This document shows positions 17,169-25,582 of a stretch of DNA of 64,000 nucleotides, piece after piece (positions within the stretch are counted from its first letter, which is position 1; each line of letters begins with the position of its first letter). The stretch is taken from assembly GCF_024498135.1 (NCBI RefSeq), contig NZ_JANHOH010000001.1, positions 1,798,001 to 1,862,000 on the forward strand, read 5' to 3'. The stretch is from Mucilaginibacter aquariorum (GTDB lineage: Bacteria; Bacteroidota; Bacteroidia; Sphingobacteriales; Sphingobacteriaceae). The notes beneath the pieces are model-generated. The model searched no databases and had not been told where the DNA came from. It was given only the letters and a program-made list of their open reading frames with translations. The position numbers and the translations under genes are program-made.

Positions 17169-17172
17169 CACA

Positions 17173-17565
17173 ATGCAATCGCGCCAGGAAATATTGACCA
17201 TTGACGATATCAAACTGCTTGTTGATACCTTTTACCAAAGGATACAAACGGATGAATTGCTGGGGCCGATATTTAACGAGCGCATACAGGACAAGTGGCC
17301 AGTCCATCTCGAAAAAATGTACCGCTTTTGGCAAACGGTTTTATTAGAGGAATACACTTATAATGGGGCGCCTTTTCCTCCTCATGCAAAATTACCCGTT
17401 GGCCCCGAACACTTCGCTCACTGGCTGGAACTATTTACCAAAACAATAGATGAACTCTTCACCGGCGATAAAGCCGACGAAGCAAAATGGCGCGCAGGTA
17501 AAATGGCAACCATGTTTATGGCTAAAATAGAATACTTCAAAAATAACCCGCTGAATATTTTATAG
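17173..17565 (+). CDS. Group III truncated hemoglobin
   Basis: A 130-residue globin of the 2/2 class. The N-terminal LVDTFYQRIQTDELLGPIF, the PFPPHAKLP segment and the HFAHWLELF segment with the proximal His (about residue 74) are typical of group III truncated hemoglobins. They bind O2 or NO; functions proposed for the family include nitrosative-stress protection and electron transfer. It stands alone, convergent with the SDR gene, whose stop is 8 bp beyond its own. No NO-sensing regulator is nearby. Confidence 0.88.
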   Translation: MQSRQEILTIDDIKLLVDTFYQRIQTDELLGPIFNERIQDKWPVHLEKMYRFWQTVLLEEYTYNGAPFPPHAKLPVGPEHFAHWLELFTKTIDELFTGDKADEAKWRAGKMATMFMAKIEYFKNNPLNIL

Positions 17566-17573
17566 ATCGGTTA

Positions 17574-18383
17574 TTACTGGGCGAACCAATCGTACCAATT
17601 TTCTATTTGATACTTATACCCCAATACACTTTCCACGTTCAGGCTCGATATAATTTTCCATTCCTTCAATTCAGGCAAAAACTCTGGTATAACTAATCCC
17701 GATTTAGCGGCAGCCTGCGTATAAAATGCAAATTTTGGCGGGTGGTGCGGTGTACACGCGTTAAATGTATAGCCGAAGGCATCTTTATCCAATATGGCCA
17801 GCGTAAGTCCGACACAGTCATCCTGGTGGATCATATTAACCGGTGCCAGTCCGTTTGGTATGTCTTTCTTCCCGGCGAAGAACCTGCCCGGGTCACGACC
17901 GGGGCCAATCAATCCGCCGAAACGAATAATGGTGGTTTTAAAAGCGGTTTGTTGCCTAAAAAGTTCTTCGGCTTCAAAAAGTATTACACCCGAAGCCGTA
18001 TCCGGTTTAGGATCGGTTAGTTCGTTTACCTCTTTATTCTGATCTGCATATACCCCTGTAGAGCTGATGAGGATAACCTTTTTAACTCCATGCTGATGAA
18101 TAGCATTAATAACCCGCTGTAATTTTGATGCATACTCCGCCCCTTCGCCCGAACGGCTTTTGGGCGGGATAGAGATCACCAATACGTCGCAGGCAAAAAA
18201 TTGAGGATCGTATGTTATGTGATCGACTGATAGGTTAATAAGAAAGGGGGTGATGCCCCCGGCTGTAAGGGTTGCCAGTTTATCTGCAGATGTAGTAGAA
18301 CCGTTAACCGCGACGCCATTGGCTACAAGCGTTTTTGCCAGCGCCATTCCATACCATCCGCAACCTAAAATACTAACCGTCAT
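17574..18383 (-). CDS. YeeZ-like extended SDR (NAD-dependent epimerase/dehydratase family)
   Basis: A 269-residue protein with an N-terminal nucleotide-binding ILGCGWYGMALA motif, then the SSTGVY segment containing the SDR catalytic Ser/Thr position, and RFGGLIGPGRDPGRF further along. The usual YxxxK is not clearly present, as in other YeeZ/YwnB-type atypical members. The substrate is unknown. It is divergently placed to yceH with 63 bp between the start codons; a TATCTTCG near-consensus -7 element at 18391-18398 (minus) precedes it. Confidence 0.8.
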   Translation of the reverse strand: MTVSILGCGWYGMALAKTLVANGVAVNGSTTSADKLATLTAGGITPFLINLSVDHITYDPQFFACDVLVISIPPKSRSGEGAEYASKLQRVINAIHQHGVKKVILISSTGVYADQNKEVNELTDPKPDTASGVILFEAEELFRQQTAFKTTIIRFGGLIGPGRDPGRFFAGKKDIPNGLAPVNMIHQDDCVGLTLAILDKDAFGYTFNACTPHHPPKFAFYTQAAAKSGLVIPEFLPELKEWKIISSLNVESVLGYKYQIENWYDWFAQ

Positions 18384-18390
18384 ATTTGAG

Positions 18391-18398
18391 CGAAGATA
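18391..18398 (-). promoter_or_regulatory. Near-consensus -7 element for the YeeZ-like gene
   Basis: The minus strand reads TATCTTCG, one mismatch from TAnnTTTG, eight bases before the ATG. Together with the plus-strand element at 18436 it makes a compact divergent promoter region. Confidence 0.35.
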
Positions 18399-18435
18399 AC
18401 GAGCTGAAATGGAACACTAAAACAAAAACCAATGT

Positions 18436-18443
18436 TATATTTG
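18436..18443 (+). promoter_or_regulatory. -7 promoter element for yceH
   Basis: TATATTTG matches TAnnTTTG and ends four bases before the ATG at 18447. This supports 18447 over the upstream in-frame codon at 18432 and predicts a leaderless mRNA. Confidence 0.5.
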
Positions 18444-18446
18444 TGC

Positions 18447-19094
18447 ATGGATACTCCGCAAACTTTACCTGTTTTAACCGATACCGAACTGCGTGTGCTT
18501 GGCTCGCTGATGGAAAAAAGCAAAACCACACCAGATTATTACCCCATGACCCTCAATGGCCTCACTGCAGCCTGTAACCAGAAAACTGCCCGCAGGCCGG
18601 TAGTTGATTATGACGAAAACACGGTAATGCTTGCGCTGGATACACTAAAGCGTAAGGGGTTGATATCCACAGCAACAGGCGGAAGCAGCAGGGCTACAAA
18701 GTACAAGCATAACTTTGGTATTGTATTCCCCGTAGTGCCATCAGAAGTAGCGGTGATATGCCTTTTAATACTTCGCGGACCACAAACGCCGGGCGAGATC
18801 AATACCAATTCGGGCAGGTTATATGAGTTTGAAGACCTGGACGAGGTGCAGGCTATGCTGGAGAAACTGGCAGGCGGCGACATGCCATACGTATTGCAGT
18901 TACCTAAACGCCCGGGGCAAAAAGAAGTACGTTACCGCCATCTTTTAGGCGGAACTATTGTTGAAGATGATACGCAGGATGAACCATCCCGCCGCGCATC
19001 AACATCTGAACTGGAAGAACGCCTGAGCAAGGTTGAAAGCGAACTGGCCGAACTAAAGGAAGCTTTTGATAACCTGATGAAAGAGCTTAGCTAA
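18447..19094 (+). CDS. yceH: YceH family protein (DUF480)
   Basis: About 215 residues from the ATG at 18447. The family start TDTELRVLGSLMEKSKTTPDYYPM, the repeated winged-helix pattern, and the conserved LNGLTAACNQKTARRPV stretch identify YceH. A C-terminal coiled coil (ELEERLSKVESELAELKEA) closes the protein. YceH has two winged-helix domains and no established reaction; it is often called a putative DNA-binding protein. Its 3' end overlaps the convergent TMEM175 gene by 8 bp. Confidence 0.9.
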   Translation: MDTPQTLPVLTDTELRVLGSLMEKSKTTPDYYPMTLNGLTAACNQKTARRPVVDYDENTVMLALDTLKRKGLISTATGGSSRATKYKHNFGIVFPVVPSEVAVICLLILRGPQTPGEINTNSGRLYEFEDLDEVQAMLEKLAGGDMPYVLQLPKRPGQKEVRYRHLLGGTIVEDDTQDEPSRRASTSELEERLSKVESELAELKEAFDNLMKELS

Positions 19095-19686
19095 GATGGT
19101 GGCCGCCATTTTCTTCGGATAGTTTGCGCTCGATCCGTTTGTCGGGTACAAGCCATATCAGTGCAACTATGAAGTACATGCCAAAGGCTATCCACGAATG
19201 GATGAAGGATACCACGATGGCCGCTGCATAGATCCCTGCAGATATTTTCCCCTTAGTGTCGCTGCCTATGGCACGCGCCAGTACAGAATTTTCGCCATGA
19301 TGCCTAACAAGTATACTTATCAATATTAGATATGCTATCGAATTCATAATAAGCACTATCCCATAACAGATAACCGGCAATTGGGCAAAGTGGTTCTCGC
19401 CCATCCAGGCTGTTACAAATGGTATCAGCGATAACCAAAACAGCAAAAACAGATTGGCCCATAAAATACTCCCGTTAACCGACTTAGCCGCATGCAGCAT
19501 ATGGTGGTGGTTATTCCAGTATATCCCAACGTAAATAAAACTGAGCACATAACTCAAAAATACAGGCCCAAGGTGGCGTAAAGCTTCCCAGCTGGCATCG
19601 TGCGGTACCTTAAGTTCCAGTACCATAATAGTGATGATGATGGCGATAACCCCATCGCTAAATGCCTCTAAACGTCCTTTGCCCAT
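19087..19686 (-). CDS. TMEM175 family (DUF1211) potassium-channel-like protein
   Basis: 199 residues from the ATG at 19686; a longer frame to 19746 would run into the upstream SDR gene. The start GRLEAFSDGVIAIIITIMVLEL contains the FSDGVxAI motif that lines the K+ pore in TMEM175. About six hydrophobic helices follow, with a His-rich NNHHHMLH stretch between helices. Bacterial TMEM175 forms tetrameric K+-selective channels. It is 28 bp downstream of the SDR gene but is probably functionally separate from the uronate genes. Confidence 0.88.
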   Translation of the reverse strand: MGKGRLEAFSDGVIAIIITIMVLELKVPHDASWEALRHLGPVFLSYVLSFIYVGIYWNNHHHMLHAAKSVNGSILWANLFLLFWLSLIPFVTAWMGENHFAQLPVICYGIVLIMNSIAYLILISILVRHHGENSVLARAIGSDTKGKISAGIYAAAIVVSFIHSWIAFGMYFIVALIWLVPDKRIERKLSEENGGHHLS

Positions 19687-19714
19687 TATTAACCTCTTTT
19701 TAATTTTTATCTGA

Positions 19715-20530
19715 TTATACGCCGCCAAATATAGAAAACCCGCCATCTACGCAGATCATTGACCCGGTTACAAATGCCGAGGCATCGCTAAGCAGCCAAA
19801 CCAGCGCGCCAATCAATTCATCCGGATGGCCAAAACGTTTAAATGGTGTGTTTTTGATCACCAGTTCGCCACGTGTGGTGTAGCCGCCATCCGGGATGGT
19901 TAACAAATTGCGGTTCTGTTCGGTCAGGAAAAACCCGGGGGCTAAAGCATTCATGCGGATAGCATCGCCGTAACGGTTGGCCAGCTCTACCGCGAACCAC
20001 TGTGTATAGCAATCAACCGCGGCCTTACCCATATTATAGCCCAATACTTTTGTAATGGCCCTTTTTGAGTTCATGGAAGATATATTTACAATACTTCCCT
20101 TCCCTGTTTTGGCAATGGCTTTGCCAAAAATCTGCGTAGGGATAAGCGTGCCCCACAAGTTCAGGTCGGTCACTTTCTTCATCCCCGCTAATTTCATCGA
20201 AAAAATATCTTCTTCGGGTTGTAGCACACCTTCGGGCATGTTACCACCCGCGGCGTTTACAAGTCCATCTAAGCGGCCAAACTTATCAAGCAATAAGGTT
20301 CTGGCAGCTATCAATTCGGTTTCGTTCATGGCATCGGCTACTAAAGCCAGTGCTTTACCTCCGTTTTTGTTAATGGCATCCGCCCTTTCTTCGGCAATTT
20401 GCCTGTTACGGCCTAATATACCCACCGCGCCACCGGCCTCAACAATACCGTTAACAAATGAATTACCTAAAATACCGGTACCGCCGGTTACTACTATAAC
20501 TTTGCCTGCTAAAGAAAATTTATCGCTCAT
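19715..20530 (-). CDS. SDR family D-mannonate oxidoreductase (UxuB-type)
   Basis: A 271-residue classical SDR: TGGTGILG cofactor motif (residues ~15-22), NAAGG, the catalytic Ser in NISSMNS, and YNMGKAA with Tyr/Lys. The ALAPGFFLTEQNR segment is a mark of the SDR-type D-mannonate oxidoreductase (fructuronate reductase) of Gram-positives and Bacteroidota, which interconverts fructuronate and mannonate with NAD(H). It lies 4 bp after kduI on the same strand, fitting uronate catabolism. An alternative is a KduD-type 5-dehydrogenase; the LTEQNR segment argues against this. Confidence 0.82.
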   Translation of the reverse strand: MSDKFSLAGKVIVVTGGTGILGNSFVNGIVEAGGAVGILGRNRQIAEERADAINKNGGKALALVADAMNETELIAARTLLLDKFGRLDGLVNAAGGNMPEGVLQPEEDIFSMKLAGMKKVTDLNLWGTLIPTQIFGKAIAKTGKGSIVNISSMNSKRAITKVLGYNMGKAAVDCYTQWFAVELANRYGDAIRMNALAPGFFLTEQNRNLLTIPDGGYTTRGELVIKNTPFKRFGHPDELIGALVWLLSDASAFVTGSMICVDGGFSIFGGV

Positions 20531-20534
20531 TGTG

Positions 20535-21365
20535 TTATTTAATATCAGTTATTGTAATGGCATCCATATCGGTATAATCTAAATTTTCGCCTGCCATGCC
20601 CCAAATAAAACTATAGCTTGCCGTGCCATTACCCGCATGAATACTCCATGGCGGCGAAACTACGGCTTCATAATTATCTATCACAATATGCCGGGTATCC
20701 TGCCCCTCGCCCATGTAATGAAATATCCGTTGTCCGGCAGGCAGGTCAAAATAGAAATAAGCTTCCATTCTCCTGTCATGCACATGCGGCGGCATGGTGT
20801 TCCATACGCTACCTTCGCGCAAAATGGTAAGGCCCATAACCAACTGGCAGCTTTGTATACCTTCCGCATGGATGTATTTATTTATCACCCGTACATTAGC
20901 CATTGAGGTAGTACCTGCATTTACTTTTGCGGCCTCGCTGTACCCCATTCTTGTGGTGGGGTATGTGGCATGAGCCGGTGCCGACAATATGTAGAATACC
21001 GCGGGCTGTGCAGCATCCTTACTTGAAAAGCTAACTTCCTTAACGCCCTTACCTATATACAGGCAATCCAGTTTATTTATCGCATAGGTTTGTCCATCGG
21101 CGGTTATCTCGCCATCGCCGGCAACGTTTATAATTCCTATTTCCCTGCGTTCTAAAAAATATTCGGCACGCAGGTTTGGGTAATTTGGTAGTGATATTTT
21201 TTCGGTAGTTGGGTTAGCTGCACCAATCACCATCCTGTCGTAATGGGTGTAAACCAGGTTTACCTGATTGGACTGTACCAGCTTATCCATTAAAAACCTC
21301 TCCCTTATCTTTTCGGTTTGGTAGGTTTTAAAGTCTTCGGGATGTACACTTTGTAATACTTTCAA
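20535..21365 (-). CDS. kduI: 5-dehydro-4-deoxy-D-glucuronate isomerase
   Basis: A 276-residue cupin-fold enzyme that isomerises 5-keto-4-deoxyuronate, the product of unsaturated uronide breakdown, to 2,5-diketo-3-deoxygluconate. The zinc-site motif MPPHVHDRRMEAYFYFDLP (His, His, Glu) is intact, and the GxxNWxxMPPH pattern is typical. The start codon is TTG: the in-frame triplets upstream reach a TAA without any ATG, and the conserved VHPEDFKTYQTEKIRERFL start follows directly. It is divergent from the YhcH gene (70 bp shared upstream region) and co-transcribed with the UxuB-type SDR. Confidence 0.93.
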   Translation of the reverse strand: MKVLQSVHPEDFKTYQTEKIRERFLMDKLVQSNQVNLVYTHYDRMVIGAANPTTEKISLPNYPNLRAEYFLERREIGIINVAGDGEITADGQTYAINKLDCLYIGKGVKEVSFSSKDAAQPAVFYILSAPAHATYPTTRMGYSEAAKVNAGTTSMANVRVINKYIHAEGIQSCQLVMGLTILREGSVWNTMPPHVHDRRMEAYFYFDLPAGQRIFHYMGEGQDTRHIVIDNYEAVVSPPWSIHAGNGTASYSFIWGMAGENLDYTDMDAITITDIK

Positions 21366-21435
21366 GGCAGATATTATTTATATTTATACTTTAATAAACC
21401 AGCCTGTGAAGGCACCATATTATAAAATCTAAACT

Positions 21436-22050
21436 ATGAAACATTTATCAGCATACAAAAGCCTGTGCCTGCTAATTGCATTTTTACTTACAAACAGCCT
21501 TTGCATAGCGCAGCAAACTAAATGGACTGATAAAAACGCGAACGAATTATACAATAGCTATGCCCTTGCAATCGGGACAAAAATAAAAGCGCATGCGCCT
21601 GTTGATGTAATTGCCTTTGCCAAACAATACGAAACAAATAAAGCTGCATGGGATAAAGCTGCCGCGTTTATACACGACCGCAACCTGCAGATGATGGCAC
21701 CCGGCAAATACCCTATTGACGGGGATAATGTTTATGCTATTATAACCGAAGGCCCGCCCAAACAACTTGACACCGCGGGCTGGGAAGGCCACAGAAAATA
21801 TGCCGACCTGCATTATGTGATAAAAGGGAAAGAAAAAATTGGACTTGTTACTGTGGATGTTTTAAAAGTAACCAAGCCTTACGACGAAACAAAAGATGTA
21901 GAGAATTACTACACCAACGGAAAGTTTTATACGGCAACACCAAATAACTTTTTCATATTTCTACCCAGCGATATCCATCAGGCCAATATGAGTGCAGGCG
22001 GAAACAACCCGGTAAAGAAACTGGTTATCAAGATAAGGGTGGTTAAATAA
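21436..22050 (+). CDS. YhcH/YjgK/YiaL family protein, exported
   Basis: A 204-residue protein with a signal peptide (to about residue 24, CIA-QQ) followed by a beta-rich YhcH domain: the GWEGHRKYADLHYVIKGKEKIG and FFIFLPSDIHQAN segments carry the conserved His/Glu/Asp metal residues. YhcH-like proteins are proposed sugar isomerases or anomerases and travel with uronate and sialic acid genes. It lies head to head with kduI and its stop abuts the GH88 stop (convergent), inside the uronate locus. Export is atypical, since many homologues are cytoplasmic. Confidence 0.85.
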   Translation: MKHLSAYKSLCLLIAFLLTNSLCIAQQTKWTDKNANELYNSYALAIGTKIKAHAPVDVIAFAKQYETNKAAWDKAAAFIHDRNLQMMAPGKYPIDGDNVYAIITEGPPKQLDTAGWEGHRKYADLHYVIKGKEKIGLVTVDVLKVTKPYDETKDVENYYTNGKFYTATPNNFFIFLPSDIHQANMSAGGNNPVKKLVIKIRVVK

Positions 22051-23262
22051 TTATTTTACAGCGAATGCCTGGTACCTTTTCATTGCTTCCACAAAATAGT
22101 AATCGGCATAGGTAAGTGGTACATCAATTTCTGTCCCGGCAGGGAAATGACCAACACTGTGTTGCAGAATAAAACCACCATTAGTGCCGGGTTCTGCCTT
22201 ATAAGCAGGCGACGACAATGTTCTGATGATAGATTGCGCCGTATTAAAATATCTTAAACCATCGGTTTTGTTTGTGTACCTGCAAAGTTCCAGTAATGCC
22301 GAAGCCATTATAGCACCGGCAGATGCATCGCGCAGCGCGTTGGGGATATTGGTAGCATTAAAATCCCAATAAGGAATTTTATCAGCCGGAAGGTTAGGGT
22401 TGTTCAATACAAATTTGGCAATGTTGTTAGCCTGATCCAGGTATTTTTTATCCTTTGTTTCGCGATACATAACGGTAAATCCGTACAAGCCCCATACCTG
22501 CCCCCTTGCCCATGCCGATTCATTTGCGAAACCCTGCGCGGTCTTCTTTTCTTTTACAGCACCTGTTTCGGCATCATAATTAATAACGTGATAGGAGCTA
22601 TAATCTGGCCGGTAATGATTTTTAATGGTAGTGTTGGCGTGTGTTACGGCTATCTTATAAAAGCTGGAATCTCCGGTTTCTTTAGTAGCCCAAAACAGTA
22701 GCTCCAGGTTCATCATATTATCAATGATCACCAAAAAGTCGGATGGTTTTGAATCCCATGATTTGATGGTACCGGTTTTGGGATTAAAACGTGTAGACAG
22801 CGATTTGGCGCTATTCAATAAGATCTGTTTGTACTCTGGCGATGGATTAAGCTTGTTGGCGTTGCCGAAACTGCAATACATCATAAAGCCCAGATCGTGG
22901 GTGTGGGTATTGTATTGCTCTTTGGCTAAAGTGGCCAGCATTATATCAGCCTCGGTTAACAGGGCTTTGTCGTGATTTTCTTCGTAGATATTCAACAGCG
23001 TACCGGGATAAAAACCGCTGCACCACCATCCCGAATTACTATTTTCCTGCTTATTTGTTTCCGGGTGATAGGCTTTGGGAAACTCGCCGGGTTTTAAATT
23101 TTTCGCCAATACTTTGTACTGTGCATCGGCATCAGCAAAATTCTTTTTTATCGTGGCCAATAAGCCGGGCTGTGGGGTAAATTTATTTTTTTGCTGCGCG
23201 ATACCGGGCAGGCTAATGATCAAAAACAATGCTGAGATGCAGGTAAGGCTTTTCAGTTTCAT
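22051..23262 (-). CDS. Glycoside hydrolase family 88, unsaturated glucuronyl hydrolase
   Basis: A 403-residue exported enzyme (signal peptide to about residue 22). GH88 landmarks: THTHDLGFMMY and IDNMMNLELLFWA, each with a catalytic Asp, SAWARGQVWGLYGF, and a C-terminal SVGHFPAGTEIDVPLTYADYYFVEA block. GH88 enzymes cleave delta-4,5-unsaturated uronic acids from oligosaccharides released by polysaccharide lyases, supplying the substrate of KduI. It starts 4 bp after the FAD oxidoreductase gene and is probably on the same transcript. GH105 is less likely because of the GHFPAGTEIDVPLTYADYY ending. Confidence 0.9.
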   Translation of the reverse strand: MKLKSLTCISALFLIISLPGIAQQKNKFTPQPGLLATIKKNFADADAQYKVLAKNLKPGEFPKAYHPETNKQENSNSGWWCSGFYPGTLLNIYEENHDKALLTEADIMLATLAKEQYNTHTHDLGFMMYCSFGNANKLNPSPEYKQILLNSAKSLSTRFNPKTGTIKSWDSKPSDFLVIIDNMMNLELLFWATKETGDSSFYKIAVTHANTTIKNHYRPDYSSYHVINYDAETGAVKEKKTAQGFANESAWARGQVWGLYGFTVMYRETKDKKYLDQANNIAKFVLNNPNLPADKIPYWDFNATNIPNALRDASAGAIMASALLELCRYTNKTDGLRYFNTAQSIIRTLSSPAYKAEPGTNGGFILQHSVGHFPAGTEIDVPLTYADYYFVEAMKRYQAFAVK

Positions 23263-23266
23263 TCAA

Positions 23267-24730
23267 TTATTTTTCTGCCCGATTCAGGCTATCCACTTTA
23301 ATGTCAAATATATCATTTAGCGCTTTTTTTGCGGCATAGTACCCGCACATACCGTGCACACCACCACCCGGCGGCGTTGAGGCTGAGCAGATATACATAC
23401 CTTTCTCTGAGGTTTTATATGGCGAGTAACGTAAGGCCGGCCTGGTAAACAACTGCCCCAGGTCTATCACACCGCCGTTGATATCCCCACCGATATAGTT
23501 GGGATTGTATTCTTCCATCTGCACGGTGTCCATAGTATGTTTTGCCAGAATAACATCCCTGAAACCCGGCGCGTAACGTTCTATTTGCTTTTCAATAGCA
23601 TCTGTCATATTCCTGGTAGAACCGCCGGGTACGTGGCAATATGCCCATGCCGTATGTTTGCCTTTTGGCGCGCGCGTTTCATCAAACAAACTTTGCTGCG
23701 CCAGTAACACAAAAGGTTTATCGGGGTGCTTGCCGTTCCAGGTTTGCTGTTCGGCATCGCGGATCTCGTTCAGGGTGTTCCCTATATGCACCGTGCCGGC
23801 TTTTTTACAAGCTTCGGAACTGAAAGGGATGGCTTCATCTAAAGCCCAGTCTATTTTATAAACGCCCAAACCATAGCGGTAACGTTCTAACTGCCATTTG
23901 TAAATAGATGAGAATTTATGCCCGGCTATTTGCAGTAGTTGTTTTGGTGTGATATCAAACAAAACAGCGTGCGTTGATGGCAGTTCCTCTAATGATTTTA
24001 CATATGTATTCGTTTCTATCTTTCCACCTAACGATACAAAATAAGCTGCCAGCGCATTGGCTATATTATTGGAGCCGCCTTTTGGTACAGGCCAGCCCTG
24101 CAGGTGCCCGGCAGCCATCAGCACCATTGCAATTGCCGACGTAGCCATATTGGTTAGGGGCTGCATAGCGTGTGCTGCCATGCCGGCAAGCAAGGCTTTT
24201 CCCTGTTTAGTTTTAAACTTATTGGCTAATAAGGTTGCGGGTTTTATAGCGTTTAGCCCAAAGCTTGCCAGGGCCAATGGGTGTTTTGGAAAATGCAGCG
24301 GCCCTAAAACATCGGCATCAATTAAAGGCCAATTTTTAGTTACCGATCGCATTAAATTGCGGTAAGTATTTTCATCGGCACCCAGGTGGAGTGCTGTTTC
24401 ATCAATACTCCGGCATAAAACTGCAGAATTAGCATGCTCTAATGGGTGAGCGGCCTCAATTTCGGGGTAAATATAATTAAGGCCAAAATTGGCTAATGGC
24501 AAAGTTTTAAAATATGGCGACGCGGCAGCCAAGGGGTGTATAGCCGAACAAATATCATGTTTAAACCCGGGCAAGGTAAGTTCCGCCGTGCGCAGGCCGC
24601 CCCCTATTTCGCTTTTGGCTTCGAGCAGTAAAACTGATAAGCCGTTTTGCTGCATCAATATAGCAGCAGCTAACCCGTTGGGGCCAGAACCTACTATAAT
24701 TGCATCAAAATCTCGCTTATCAGGAACCAT
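23267..24730 (-). CDS. Phytoene-desaturase-like FAD-dependent oxidoreductase
   Basis: A 487-residue flavin amine-oxidase/phytoene desaturase-type protein. The N-terminal FAD motif IVGSGPNGLAAAILMQQ (residues ~11-27) is followed by LLLEAKSEIGGGLRT, and the C-terminal end includes SASTPPGGGVHGMCGYYAA, the conserved FAD-contacting segment. The nearest recognisable relatives are the PYROXD2-like NAD(P)/FAD oxidoreductases, not committed carotenoid enzymes, and there are no crt neighbours. It sits 9 bp after the NIPSNAP gene and 4 bp before GH88. Confidence 0.83.
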   Translation of the reverse strand: MVPDKRDFDAIIVGSGPNGLAAAILMQQNGLSVLLLEAKSEIGGGLRTAELTLPGFKHDICSAIHPLAAASPYFKTLPLANFGLNYIYPEIEAAHPLEHANSAVLCRSIDETALHLGADENTYRNLMRSVTKNWPLIDADVLGPLHFPKHPLALASFGLNAIKPATLLANKFKTKQGKALLAGMAAHAMQPLTNMATSAIAMVLMAAGHLQGWPVPKGGSNNIANALAAYFVSLGGKIETNTYVKSLEELPSTHAVLFDITPKQLLQIAGHKFSSIYKWQLERYRYGLGVYKIDWALDEAIPFSSEACKKAGTVHIGNTLNEIRDAEQQTWNGKHPDKPFVLLAQQSLFDETRAPKGKHTAWAYCHVPGGSTRNMTDAIEKQIERYAPGFRDVILAKHTMDTVQMEEYNPNYIGGDINGGVIDLGQLFTRPALRYSPYKTSEKGMYICSASTPPGGGVHGMCGYYAAKKALNDIFDIKVDSLNRAEK

Positions 24731-24739
24731 AATTATGAT

Positions 24740-25531
24740 TTAAAAGTCTGAGTAATCTGTAGGATATAAAAATGTGATATCTCCTTTAGATACATTATTT
24801 TGAAACTCTTTCCTGCCCGAAAGGTCTTTCCATTGTGCATCTTTTCCAAAAGCATCCCAATGTTTATCCCTATCTGCTTTATCGTTAAATGTGGTTAAAT
24901 ACATCAGGTTAGGCATATGACTACCCGCAATAACGTTGCCATAAAATACCGGATTAAAACCCAACCTGTCGAACAGGTCGGTTTCGCCACTGTTGAACAT
25001 GCGTACTTTATTAAAGTTCAAAGCCTCTGTCGGGCTCTCGTAACTGCGCAATTCGTATACACGTTTAGCCCTTTCACCAGTTAGTTTTATAGCAAGGGGT
25101 TGCGGGCGGGTTACGAATGCGGTAAGTATAATGGTTTCAATTCTGCTATAGGGCGCTTTATTATAGGCGGCATTAGTATAGTCCTGACTATTAGTCGCAA
25201 AGCTATTAGATTCCTCTGCCGAAGCATTAAAGGTCTCTATGCTTTTCCAGTTTTTAAACGGGATAAAAACGTAGATGCACCTATCGGCTGTATCTGTTTC
25301 AACCGGCTTAAAAACACCAACATTGGTAATTCCCTTCTTGTGTAACAAAGGCAGGTAAGCCGTTTTAAGATAATTATCAAGGGTATTTTCCTGTGCCTGG
25401 GTTTTAAAGTGATAGATCTTTATCTGGTAGTAATACCCACCGTTTGCAGCTTTAGCCAACAAAGAAAAATGAGACAAAATTAGCAACAGTATTATTCCCG
25501 CGGAGCGGAACAGTTTTTTATTTAAGAACAT
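24740..25531 (-). CDS. NIPSNAP family protein, exported
   Basis: A 263-residue protein with a signal peptide (to about residue 29, AKA-A). Two NIPSNAP-type ferredoxin-like domains are visible: YYYQIKIYHFKTQAQ...ITNVGVFKP in the first half, and VYELRSYESP...LMYLTTFNDKADRDKHWDAF in the second. Function is unknown for bacterial members. In Bacteroidota, exported NIPSNAP proteins often accompany sugar-utilisation genes; here it heads a NIPSNAP-oxidoreductase-GH88 run. Confidence 0.87.
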   Translation of the reverse strand: MFLNKKLFRSAGIILLLILSHFSLLAKAANGGYYYQIKIYHFKTQAQENTLDNYLKTAYLPLLHKKGITNVGVFKPVETDTADRCIYVFIPFKNWKSIETFNASAEESNSFATNSQDYTNAAYNKAPYSRIETIILTAFVTRPQPLAIKLTGERAKRVYELRSYESPTEALNFNKVRMFNSGETDLFDRLGFNPVFYGNVIAGSHMPNLMYLTTFNDKADRDKHWDAFGKDAQWKDLSGRKEFQNNVSKGDITFLYPTDYSDF

Positions 25532-25582
25532 AGTGGTAATTTTTTAGGGCTAATTTATTCAAAATAACACATGCAATTACTA

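Noticed and set aside
23267..24730. Carotenoid biosynthesis gene (crtI)
   Set aside because: No carotenoid genes nearby; motifs fit the wider PYROXD2-like group.
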